From positions 4,092,001-4,156,000 of the forward strand of contig JAPYXD010000680.1 of the NCBI GenBank assembly GCA_030998225.1: a DNA stretch of 64,000 bases, written 5' to 3'. A program made the position numbers and the translations under genes. Origin of the DNA: Diplolepis rosae (lineage: Eukaryota; Arthropoda; Insecta; Hymenoptera; Diplolepididae). The notes below the pieces were generated by a model. It saw only the letters and a list, made by a program, of their open reading frames with translations. It had not been told where the DNA came from and ran no database searches. This document shows positions 55,882-64,000 of the stretch, in pieces. Position 1 is the stretch's first letter; each line of letters begins with the position of its first letter.

Positions 55882-56601
55882 TAGTGTGACCCAATTTAGT
55901 TCCCGTTTGAGTTTTAGTCATTTTTCGATGTAATAAAAATTTCTAATGACAAAAGCAAATGAATATTTAAGCTGATGCTTGAAATCTTTCAAAGACTGTA
56001 TTTTATGCTTTTATATAAAAGATGCAGTCTCGGGTCTGCCTCTGCAATAAGCATGAATAATATCTCGACCCGCAAGTACAAGGTGTTAATGCGATTACTC
56101 TGTGAGGGAAAGAAAATTAATTTGTGGTAATCATATAGCCGGTGATTTACGTTCTGTGTTCGCAATGCAATAAAATTGCGTGTCACCAAATTTATTTTCT
56201 TGTAATTCAGAATAACGTATGGTAATACTAAGGACATATGAATTCCATTAAGTAAATAAGAACCCGTACTATGAATAACATACTTTTGAAGATATGCAAG
56301 CAAGGTTTTCACTTTATAGACATTTTCTAATCTTGTAAAGAGCTGACGAGTCTCGGGAAAAGCTCTGGGTGAACCATCTAAGTTGATAAGTTTCCTGCAA
56401 ACATTTTTCAACCGTAGAAAAATGATTAGATTCAGAGTAGAACCTATTTATATCAACGTTCACTATACTGTCGAATAAATATTTTTGTCAAACGAGACAA
56501 AGGCCGTAGCCAGATAAGCATGGTTGTATTGTCCCAGGTCATATTTCGTTTTTTTTTTTTCATGATTTTCAAAGCAACTTTGTTATTACAAATAACAAAC
56601 A

Positions 56602-57113
56602 TTAATCAATTACGTATTGATACTTATTACGTATTTTGTTGTTATTGACCTTTTGCCACCTTTCAGTCAGCTTCATAATTCGGCTTTCGTAGAAAGTTTG
56701 GTTCTTAGAGGCAAAAAACTGAATCAACTCATTTGTGACAGCCTCATTTGAATCGAATGTTTTTCTATCCAAATGGTTTTGAAGTGAACGGAATAAATAA
56801 TAATTGGATGGTGCAAGGTCAGGACTATACGGTGAATGAGGCATCACTTCCCAGCCAAACTCCAATACTTTGTTGCGAGTGACCACAGATGTATGTGGTC
56901 TGGGAAAATCTTGATGGAAGATGTCGCTTTTACGAGTTGCTAGTTCTGGCGACTTTTCCTTGATTTCTTTGTCCAATTTCATTAGCTGGAGACATTCGAA
57001 TTGATAGTTTGGTTCCTTGAGAGAAGCTCAAAATAAACAATACCTTTGAAATCCCACCAAACACTCAGCATAACCTTCTTTTGATGAATATCGGCTTTTG
57101 GTGTCGATTGTGC
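56602..57113 (-). pseudogene. C-terminal part of the outer mariner transposase
   Basis: Open from 56982: MKLDKEIKEKSPELATRKSD, HQDFPRPHTS (second aspartate kept), SPDLAPSNYYLF. The third catalytic residue is asparagine where the family has aspartate (SDY in relatives), so the copy is catalytically dead. The upstream exonic part to 57113 retains scattered matches with indels. Confidence 0.75.
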
Positions 57114-57301
57114 CACTGAGAAAAAAGTGCTATTGAATCAAAAGGATTTCTTTCCAAAAGCATGTATATCATGGATTGAAATCAATATGCTATAGAATTA
57201 GTAACATATTTATTGGCTCTTGTAGTATATTTTTATGAATTAATAGTATGCATGCTTTTGGAAAGAAATGCTTTTGATTCAATAGCCTTTTTTTCTCAGT
57301 G
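57114..57301. mobile_element. 188-bp MITE with CACTGAGAAAAAAG ends and a 3-bp duplication
   Basis: Ends CACTGAGAAAAAAGTGCTAT and its mirror ending TTTTTTTCTCAGTG. TGC flanks both sides (57111-57113 and 57302-57304). The uninterrupted mariner sequence in the copy near 8570 has a single TGC-like site, so the duplication is real. Internal mirror: TTTCTTTCCAAAAGCATG against CATGCTTTTGGAAAGAAA. Confidence 0.8.
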
Positions 57302-57452
57302 TGCAGGCTCATCTCGCTTGCTCTATGATTCACTTTAAAAATGGATCGGTTTCGTTACGTTTCAGCAGTGAATCGCAAATGGAAATTCGTTTGGTGAGTT
57401 GAATTTCGTTCAATTTGTGAGGAACCCAAATATCAAACTTTCAACGCATGTA

Positions 57453-58403
57453 CGAGGTCTGTCCGGAAAGTATCGGGCCTACCTTTATATCTCCGCGCTG
57501 GCGTTATTCTTCATCATCGGGTGGGTGGCATCTTCAAAGTAATCCCCACTTGATTGAATAACACGGTTCCAGCGATGTTTCCACTTCTCGAAACAGTCTT
57601 GGAATTCACATTAAGGGATGGCCTTGAGTACGCTTGTCGCATTATTTTCAACCGTTGTTTTGCCATCGAATCACTGTCCTTTGAGTGGTTTTTTGAGTTT
57701 TAGAAACAGCCAAAAGTCACAGGGGGCTATGTCGGGACTGTACGGAGGTTGTCGGAGCAATGCGATACTGTGTTTACTCAGAAACTGCTGCACAAGATTC
57801 GATGAATGCGCTGGCGCATTATCGTGGTGAAGAAGCCAGTCACCGCACACACGCGAGTCATTCCTAAAATCTTGTTCAAAATTTCCCAAGCAGTAGTTTT
57901 CGGTATTCTGAGATCATTTTCTAGTTTACGAATAGTTAATCGACGATCACCTTCAATCGCAAGTCGCACCCGCTCAATATTATTCAATGTTTTTGTCGTC
58001 GAAGGTCGGACAGAACGAGAATCACTATCAAAAAAAGTTCGGCCTCCTTTGAAACGATTATACCACTCTTTTATTCGTGTTTTGCTCATAGACTCATTCC
58101 CAAAGGCCTTCTCCATCATCTGAATAGTTTCCGAACTCGTTTTTCCGAGTTGAAAACAAAATTTGATGCAAATTCGTTGATCTTGTTTTTTAGTCATTTT
58201 CAACAATCACAAAATCCGCCGAACTCAAAAATAGCTTTGTAAACAAAGACACGCTACGCATGAACTATACGTCCGGCAGATGTCAGCAAGCAACCGATAG
58301 GCTCGTGAGGCTTTACTGTTGACGTTCATGCTCCGCAGAGGTCGCTCGAATACTATGGCGCGGAGATATAAAGGTTGGCCCGATACTTTCCAGACAGACC
58401 TCG
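57453..58403 (-). mobile_element. 951-bp mariner nested inside another mariner
   Basis: Terminal repeats CGAGGTCTGTCCGGAAAGTA and its mirror ending ACAGACCTCG, TA at 57451-57452 and 58404-58405. Net loss of about 300-350 bp of transposase. Confidence 0.85.
57671..58206 (-). pseudogene. mariner DD34D transposase with internal deletion
   Basis: From ATG 58206: KKQDQRICIKFCFQLGKTSS, SKTRIKEWYNRFKGG, RLTIRKLENDLRIPKT. After ILGMTRVCA the first-aspartate region is missing. The tail resumes in another frame as LLHHDNAPAHSS and YSPDIAPCDFWLF; those two aspartates are 34 residues apart (DD34D). Ends KPLKGQ. Confidence 0.8.
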
Positions 58404-58640
58404 TATGTGATATGTTAAACTTCTCAGCGATCTCTCGTGTCGTACTACGCCGGTTATTTTCTATCATTGCTTTTATTTTGTGTTCGTCAACTTCAGTTGG
58501 GCGTCCAGAGCGTGGTGCATCTCTGAGGTCAAAATCTCCGGAACGAAAACAAGCAAACCAATTCTGACGCTGGCGTTCTGTAAATGATTTTTCACCATAA
58601 ACATCATACAACTTTTTTCGAGCTTGCACTGCGTTTTTAC
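58404..58640 (-). pseudogene. N-terminal part of the outer mariner transposase
   Basis: Minus-strand open frame from 58629: QARKKLYDVYGEKSFTERQR, NWFACFRSGDFDLRDA, GRPTEVDEHKIKAMIENN, STTREIAEKFNIS, then interrupted at the inner mariner (57453-58403). Almost identical to the N-terminus at 8860-9040. Confidence 0.75.
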
Positions 58641-58759
58641 CTTTTCGGAAGTAATTTATGACTTAATGTTGCCAAAAACGCTCTACTAAATGTTAAAACT
58701 TTACTTTACTTGTGTTGACATTGGAACAGTTTTTAAAATTAAACACTTATATCAATTAA

Positions 58760-58808
58760 ATAGACGCAAACGTTTCGGTCACAAATGGGGGCCCTCATCA
58801 GTGACAAC
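58760..58808 (-). ncRNA. hammerhead-ribozyme-like motif (e)
   Basis: Minus strand: CACTGATGAGGGCCCCCATT, then GTGACCGAAACGTTTGCG. CTGATGA and GAAAC are both canonical and 18 nt apart, with a GG..CC base to stem II. It directly follows the truncated mariner at 58648. Confidence 0.5.
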
Positions 58809-60165
58809 TAATTTAATTCAATAATGACTGGGAAATTCACATGGGATGCGGCTACAAAACGCTTCTCGAATATATACACACGAACGCGGACAGAACGGAG
58901 TTACTCAAAAAGTGAAAAAATTATATTTAGAGGTTGTTACACATTTATTTAAGTTTTTTCTTTCGAACGCAGAAGCGAAAGATAGATGCTAGTAGACACA
59001 CTCCGTTTCACGTCAGAATTAGAGTGATTTGGAAGATGAGCTGTACCGTTAAAACGCTAGTGTTAAGAAGTTTAGATTGAATGAATCCAAGAGCCATCCG
59101 ATGTACCTATTCAATCCGTAAATTCATTCTGAATTCAATTCAATTTGAATTAAATCATAGTTCATCCTTACATAGAGCCATATCTCAATGTAAGGCAGAA
59201 TAGGATAAAAAAAATTATTCAAATTCAAAACCAGCATCAAGGGGAAAAAACGAAGCAGAGCCCATTTGCATATAAGGGCCAAAATTTGCCACAAAAAATT
59301 TGTTGTCTTCAATCTTTTTGAAACTCCACTGAGTTGTAGTCCCAGTGGACCTCTTTTGATCCCCCAAAGGAGATAGCTCTAGTACGACTGGTTGTCAACA
59401 TACAGGGGGTCATATTTTCCACGTTTTAACACGCGCGCCGTTATTCAATCAATCATAACTTCTGCTAAAGTTAGTAAATTTAATTTTTAAATGAGTGTTT
59501 TTTAAATGTTTTTTATGAGCTTTCCGATAAAAATAATAATTTTGTGATAAAAAGAATATTGTATGCTCATTATCCCAGTTTAAAAATATTTTAAGTTTGT
59601 TTTCAAAATGCGACCCCTTAAATTTCTTTCAAAATTTTTCAAATAAAAAGCTTCATTCTTTCCCTTCAAAATCATCCAAGATAGAAAGTGGAGCGAAAAT
59701 TGCTATTTGACTTATGAGAGGATTCTTGCACTGGGCTGCTGCGCCGCGAGCCACTGTACAGTGTAAGTAAGCATTTCGTAGGTCTTATTTGTATATTGTG
59801 TCTATTTATATTGTTATAATGTTTTATAATGATCACCCAAGCTCCTTCTTCTCGGTATGGTTAAATTAACGTTTAATCACATTTTAAAAATCTTAATAGA
59901 TTAAAAAGAAGTATCTAAATAATATAAATATAACTAATAAAACGTGACTAACCGTTACAAAGGAGGCATTCAATGAATTCAACTAGCTCAATCCTTATTC
60001 AGACCGAATCGTATTGTTTCAAGAAATATTATTTATGAAAACTAAGTTTGCTTTATTGTAACTGTTTGCAATTATCAACGCATCCAATTTACAAAATGAT
60101 CCATTTCTATATATAATATAATTAATAATAATAATTACAAACCTACCATACACATTATCCGAGAA
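58809..60165. other. no recognised feature
   Basis: 59070-59160 contains a few ATTCAATTC words like the TCCGAAT family. The remainder is AT-rich and unplaced. Confidence 0.3.
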
Positions 60166-60435
60166 TTGTCAATTCTAAATCTCATAAATCACTCTCTATG
60201 GCGAGTTTTTTCTAAACTTATAACACCGAAAAATGAATTCTATTGCCAGAATGGTATCCATTCAGGGGCAAAGACTGAACTTAATATTTTTTATTTGTTT
60301 CTAGTGGAGATATTCAAAATAAATAAAGAACACGTGACTCCGGAACTGAAGACGAAAAATTTTTTAGGCGAGTTCACTTGGCAAACTTTGCCCTATAAGA
60401 ACCTTGAACGAAGGATACAATCTTTCGCTATCTAA
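60166..60435 (+). CDS. candidate terminal exon(s), unrecognised protein
   Basis: Open frame to TAA 60433-60435. A plausible 51-bp intron (60254-60304: AATG|GTATCC to TTGTTTCTAG) would fuse YCQN in phase 1 with EIFKINKEHVTPEL without a stop. The pyrimidine run before CTAG is strong. The tail reads FLGEFTWQTLPYKNLERRI, is mixed-charge and not low complexity. No family recognised. Without the intron the frame is also open, so either form is possible, or it is chance. Confidence 0.3.
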   Translation: MSILNLINHSLWRVFSKLITPKNEFYCQNGIHSGAKTELNIFYLFLVEIFKINKEHVTPELKTKNFLGEFTWQTLPYKNLERRIQSFAI

Positions 60436-61194
60436 TCCTTTTTACTTTATGGGTGAAAAAGGAACCAGTAGAATGAGTGAAATGTATAACCTTGAAGAAA
60501 ATTGACGCTTCTTGTTGATCAGTTAATTTGTTTACTCCGTCAACATGATTACTCTGTCGGCTAAGCAGATGCAGTGTGTATAAGTATTATGAATATGTGG
60601 GCATCCGAATGGATGTTTAAACGAAAGAAATCGGTGCGCGGTGTTAAGACGGTGTGCACAAAGTTGGCATGCGTTAAGCAAGTGTGCGTATAAAACGTAG
60701 GAGTATATACCTTGGTCTGTGCAATACCTTTCACATAACTAAGAGTAAATGCCAGGCCGCGGTACTTGAGACTGTGAAGCCGTACTGTTAACCCCCCTCT
60801 CTTCAACCCCCCTAGCCACCAATGAGACCTATCTCACCTATCGTAAGCGCATCCGTCTAACTTTGGTGGCGTTGTAACTAATGATTGTTCAGACAGCAAC
60901 AACCGTCTTTTATGTTGAATAGAATCACGAAATGCATCGTCGCTAAACTTTCCGAAAGAGGACAGCATTTTCTTTTTTCAATTGTTTCGAAATGCTTTAT
61001 TCACAATTTATTTCGCTCTGGGAAAAAACTCATTGTCAATCAAAATGCGCTTGTATATTATATAGAAGTAGGTACAGTGTTGAAAATGTCTGTATCAAAT
61101 CGAATAATAATATATTTCTTTGGGTTGTTTTTGGATAATTTGAGTTTTGTTTCTTTAATGTTTATTGCAATCTGTAGTTCATGTATATAATTTG
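60436..61194. other. no recognised gene; unplaced
   Basis: 60560-60880 is less AT-rich (AACCCCCCTCTCTTCAACCC at 60792) and not obviously repetitive. ORFs at 60561-60806 (minus) and 60885-61190 (plus) have no recognisable domains. Confidence 0.3.
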
Positions 61195-61400
61195 GAAAAA
61201 ATTTGACAATTACTTTTTTCAACAAATGTCCACGTTTCTTGATCCCCTGAATCTGACAAAAAAGATTTTTCCAATCGTGTCTGCCTGTTTATTTATTTTC
61301 TTTAATTTCTTAAATAACGTTTCGATGAAAACTATGTCATCCTCTTCAGATTTTACAATTGTATTGTGTTGTAGAATTCTGTAAATTTTTTGTCAACTTT
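61195..61400. repeat. R1 head joined to a Penelope-like tail
   Basis: GATCCCCTGAATCTGACAAA with TCGTGTCTGCCTG is a worn R1 head. It is joined at about 61290 to TTTCTTTAATTTCTTAAATA and GATTTTACAATTG, the same tail as at 19022-19080. This junction shows a Penelope-like tail inserted into, or next to, R1 on a separate occasion. Confidence 0.5.
61308..61352 (-). ncRNA. hammerhead-ribozyme-like motif (f)
   Basis: Minus strand CTGAAGAGGATGACATAG, then TTTCATCGAAACGTTATTTA: CTGAAGA fits the CUGANGA consensus and GAAAC is 19 nt away; GATGA can pair with TCATC. Nearly the same as motif (c). Confidence 0.45.
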
Positions 61401-61452
61401 TTTTACAACAAAAAATTACTACTAAAATTACCTCTTTAACCGATGAAAACAT

Positions 61453-62626
61453 TTAAGATAGTTAATCCAGAAAAATCAGACCTCAGGCAAAAATAGATCA
61501 TTTTGCTCTCATGAATAGTAATATTATTATTGAAGGGTTATTTTGGAAGAGAAAACCCAAGTGCGAATTGCCGAAGGTGATAATACGGCACAATATTGGC
61601 CCAATCTCGGCAGCCAAGAGTCGGCTATTGTTATTGGGCCAGTGTTACTGTTTGCATCGGTCAAGTGCTGGGCCGTCGACGGCGGCCTTTTTCGACTGTT
61701 TGAATTTACCGACCTTCAGCCGAAACTTGGCCCAGTATCCGCGATATACCTTGCCGATTGTCATTTTTACTATGGCATCCAGTTCTGATAGTAGAAGAGC
61801 CAGAGTCGGGCTCATGGACGGCACATTACTGGGCCACGTGTCACTTTTACCACGGCAAACCATTCCGGAAGTGAGAAAACCAGAGTTAGGCACAGCATTG
61901 GCCCATTGCTGTGCCGAAAACAAGTACTGGCGGCCAGAATTGGCCGCCAAGTGCATACCGGAGTTATCATTCCAGCAACGGCACGATATTGGCAGCTGAT
62001 TTTCGGCAAATTTTTGGCGATGCTGGGCCAGTGTTGGGCCGTATCCAGCTTCGCACTTGGGAAGATTAATTTCCATGAAAAAATTGAAACACAGAAAAAT
62101 AATTTTATTAATAAATTTTATTTTTAATCCAACTTTTTTTCTTATCGCTTCTTACCAAATTTTAAAAATTCATGCGATTTTAATAAATTAAAAAATCACT
62201 TCTTCGAGAAAAAGATTCCCTACAACTTGACCATTTCCAATTTTCGAAAATGAATAAATTATTATCAAATTCAGCAATTTGTTTATAAAAACTTTGTTTT
62301 GAAAAATGTTTTTTTAATGGTTTCAGCCATTAAAGAATTTATTTTTAAAAATCAGAAACGGTGAATTTGTGGAAATCCTTTCTCTGAAAAAATGATTTAT
62401 TAGAATCGCATAATTTTTTTAAATTTGGCAAGAAGCGATGAGAAAAAAAGTTGGATCAAAAATAAAATTTATTAGTAAAATTATTTTTCAGTGTTTCAAA
62501 TTTTTTTCATGTTAAATAATCTTTTCTCTTTCAAAATAGCCCTTCAATAATAATATTGATATTCTTGAAAGCAAAATTCTCTATTTTTGCCTTAAGTCTA
62601 CTTTTCGTGGATGAAAACTACCTTAA
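61453..62626. mobile_element. long-inverted-repeat MITE (copy B) with nested insertion
   Basis: Left TTTAAGATAGTTAATCCAG, right GTGGATGAAAACTACCTTAA. CTCAGGCAAAAATAGATCAT and TTATTATTGAAGGGTTATTT are mirrored at 62525-62610. Without the nested element it is about 0.67 kb. Confidence 0.65.
61556..62061. mobile_element. GGCCCAGT-word element nested in the MITE
   Basis: Left end CCCAAGTGCGAATTGCCGAA and right end GTATCCAGCTTCGCACTTGGG are inverted. The interior repeats TTGGCCCAATC, GGGCCAGTGTT and GGCCCAGTAT words and is much less AT-rich than anything nearby. The host MITE reads GAGAAAA before and AAGATTA after, so at most 2 bp (AA) are duplicated. The overlapping 143- to 162-codon frames on both strands arise from this word structure and are not genes. 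Confidence 0.65.
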
Positions 62627-62679
62627 AAGTTAAGGAAATTGTGCTCGATAATCGCCATTTGAGCTTAAGAGAGATAGAC

Positions 62680-63351
62680 CTTAAGGTATTTCCTTCACGA
62701 AAATTATACCTCAGGCAAAAATAGATAATTTTGCTTTCAAGAATAGCAATATTATTATTGAAGGGCTAAGTTGAAAGAGAAAAGACTATTTTTCATGGAA
62801 AAAATTTGCAACACAAAAAATAATTTTATTAAAAAATTTTATTTTTACCCAAACTTATTTTCTTATCGCTTCGAGAAAAATGTTCAGAAATAATGCGATT
62901 CTAACAAATCACGGTTCATTTTTTTAGGAAAAAGATTTTCTACAACTTGACCGTTTCTTATTTTTAAAAATAAATTCTATAATGGCTGAAACCATTAAAA
63001 AAACATTTTCCAAAACGAAATTTTTATAAACAAATTGCTGCATTTGGTAATAATTAATTCAATTTCAAAAATAGAAAACTTTCATGTTGTAGAGAATATT
63101 TTTCTTGAAAAATGAACCGTGATTTATTAGAATCGCATCATTTTTAAAAATTTGTCTCTAAGCGATAAGAAAGTAAGTTTGGGCAAAAATAAAATTTATT
63201 AATAAAATTATTTTTTTGTGTTTCAAATTTTTTCTATGAAAAATAAACTTTTCTCTATCAAATTACCCCTTCAATAATAATATTGCTATTCTTGAGAGCA
63301 AAATGATCTATTTTTGCCTGAGGTCTAATTTTCGTGAACGAACTACCTTAA
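62680..63351. mobile_element. long-inverted-repeat MITE (copy C)
   Basis: Starts near CCTTAAGGTATTTCCTTCAC and ends near GTGAACGAACTACCTTAAC. TTATTATTGAAGGGCTAAGT and AACACAAAAAATAATTTTAT in the left arm are mirrored in the right arm. The core contains CTTGACCGTTTCTTATTTTT and its mirror. Confidence 0.65.
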
Positions 63352-63369
63352 CATTTCTCACAAGTTTGT

Positions 63370-63810
63370 TTGTTCGGCTTGTTCCAAAAGAGCTGAGTTT
63401 TCTTCAAAAACAGTACCATGACCAGGTCTCTTTAGACATGCTCAATCGCGCCAATTCTGATTCCACATTCATGGAACGCATCATAACTGGTAACGAGACA
63501 TGGGTCTACGAGTCTGACACGCAAAGAGGTCAACAGTCATTAGAAAGAAGGACAAAAGACGAGTTGAAACCGATAAAACCATGTCAAAGTCGCTAAAAAT
63601 TCAAGATAATGCTCATTTTTTTCTTCGATATTCGTGGTTTGGTGCATCACAAAACCGTTCCAGAGGGACAGACGATCAATAAAAAATACTATCTAGCCGT
63701 ATTGAAGCGTTTGCGTGAGAAAATCCGATAGAAACGGCCAGATTTGTGGAAAAACAATTCGTAGATTTTAGACAACGATAATGCGCCATCGTATAGAGCG
63801 ACAATTGCCC
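63370..63810 (+). pseudogene. mariner transposase middle fragment
   Basis: VPKELSFLQKQYHDQVSLD, MLNRANSDSTFMERIITGN, ETWVYESDTQRGQQSLERR. The first catalytic aspartate is asparagine (ITGNETW where relatives have ITGDETW). Later DNDNAPSYRATIAQ keeps the second aspartate in a shifted frame. Cut at the left by MITE copy C and at the right by the CAGTACTGG element. Confidence 0.7.
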
Positions 63811-64000
63811 AGGTGGGAATGTCGGATCCATGCTAGTATTTACAAACGGCTCAATAACGCGCCAGTTGTAAACAAGGAGCAATGCCTGTACTGGACAGTT
63901 GGTATCGGGTCGAGGATTGGCGCGGTACTGGCATAGTACAGCCCCCGTTCTGAGACCAAGTGTCGGCTAACAACCGACGTCGGAGTAATGCCAGTACTGA
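63808..64000. mobile_element. CAGTACTGG-word element (copy 3), left end, runs off the window
   Basis: CCCAGGTGGGAATGTCGGATCC begins exactly within the mariner coding sequence and matches the CCCAGGT terminus of the element at 25475-27667, followed by GGCGCGGTACTGGCATAGTAC. The junction confirms that terminus as a real end of the family. Confidence 0.65.

Larger units (their letters stand above)
56540..58648 (-). mobile_element. mariner (same subfamily as 7996-11284) with two nested insertions
   Basis: Three pieces of one element, at about 56540-57113, 57302-57452 and 58404-58648, align in order with the copy at 7996-9113. They are separated by a 188-bp CACTGAG MITE and a 951-bp mariner. Both outer ends are worn, and the stretch holding the first aspartate is deleted. 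Confidence 0.8.

Noticed and set aside
61511..62076. Overlapping ORFs of 143-162 codons on both strands
   Set aside because: They coincide with a palindromic GGCCCAGT-word element; open frames on both strands follow from the word structure.

Overview
The window looks like a transposon-dense, AT-rich stretch of an arthropod (most likely insect) nuclear genome. The reasoning is spliceosomal exon/intron boundaries, many mariner-family relics with TA target duplications, Penelope-like and Gypsy-like retroelement pieces, TTAA-flanked and CACTG-ended non-autonomous elements, and an almost complete lack of long open frames. A hymenopteran is my guess from the mix of elements; the sequence does not prove it. 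There is no operon structure and no intact transposase.

Host-gene evidence is thin. Two phase-0 exons at 610-861 and 1519-1752 (+) look like the 3' end of an unrecognised gene. At 22345-22401 (+) there is a first coding exon (19 codons ending in a hydrophobic run and a consensus GTGAGT donor) behind a GA-rich, less AT-rich leader; it would open a gene with a very long intron. A candidate internal exon lies on the minus strand at 46262-46587, and a candidate terminal exon pair at 60166-60435 (+). None can be named.

Mobile DNA fills most of the rest. 5.2-7.1 kb: hairpin repeats and an inverted-repeat element carrying a small ORF. 8-11.3 kb: a mariner split by a tandem LTR-int-LTR-int-LTR retroelement. 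13.1-14 kb and 48.8-49.7 kb: internally deleted DD41D mariners. 16.8-21.5 kb: a 1-kb palindrome with two hammerhead-like motifs, then a long-inverted-repeat MITE split by a 2.4-kb Penelope-like insertion that keeps its GIY-YIG end. 25.5-27.7 and 33.5-35.4 kb: elements built of CAGTACTGG words, the first with a 105/210-bp tandem array. 29-31 and 36.9-37.6 kb: a dispersed repeat with ~154-bp internal units. 31.0 and 42.8 kb: two copies of a ~700-bp TTAA-flanked element. 39.5-42.4 kb: several 272-bp TA-flanked MITEs made of ACTGAT/ATCAGT words. 43.9-46.1 kb: a 2.25-kb element with long inverted repeats and a frameshifted unknown ORF. 51.4-58.6 kb: four more mariner relics, one with two further insertions nested in it. 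61.4-64 kb: two more long-inverted-repeat MITEs, a nested GGCCCAGT-rich element, a mariner piece and a third CAGTACTGG element.

The most interesting themes are (1) at least six dispersed hammerhead-ribozyme-like motifs with Penelope-like context, (2) several apparently unrelated MITE families that share one architecture, terminal inverted repeats around a dense array of one short near-palindromic word, and (3) two long-inverted-repeat elements that carry unrecognised ORFs.
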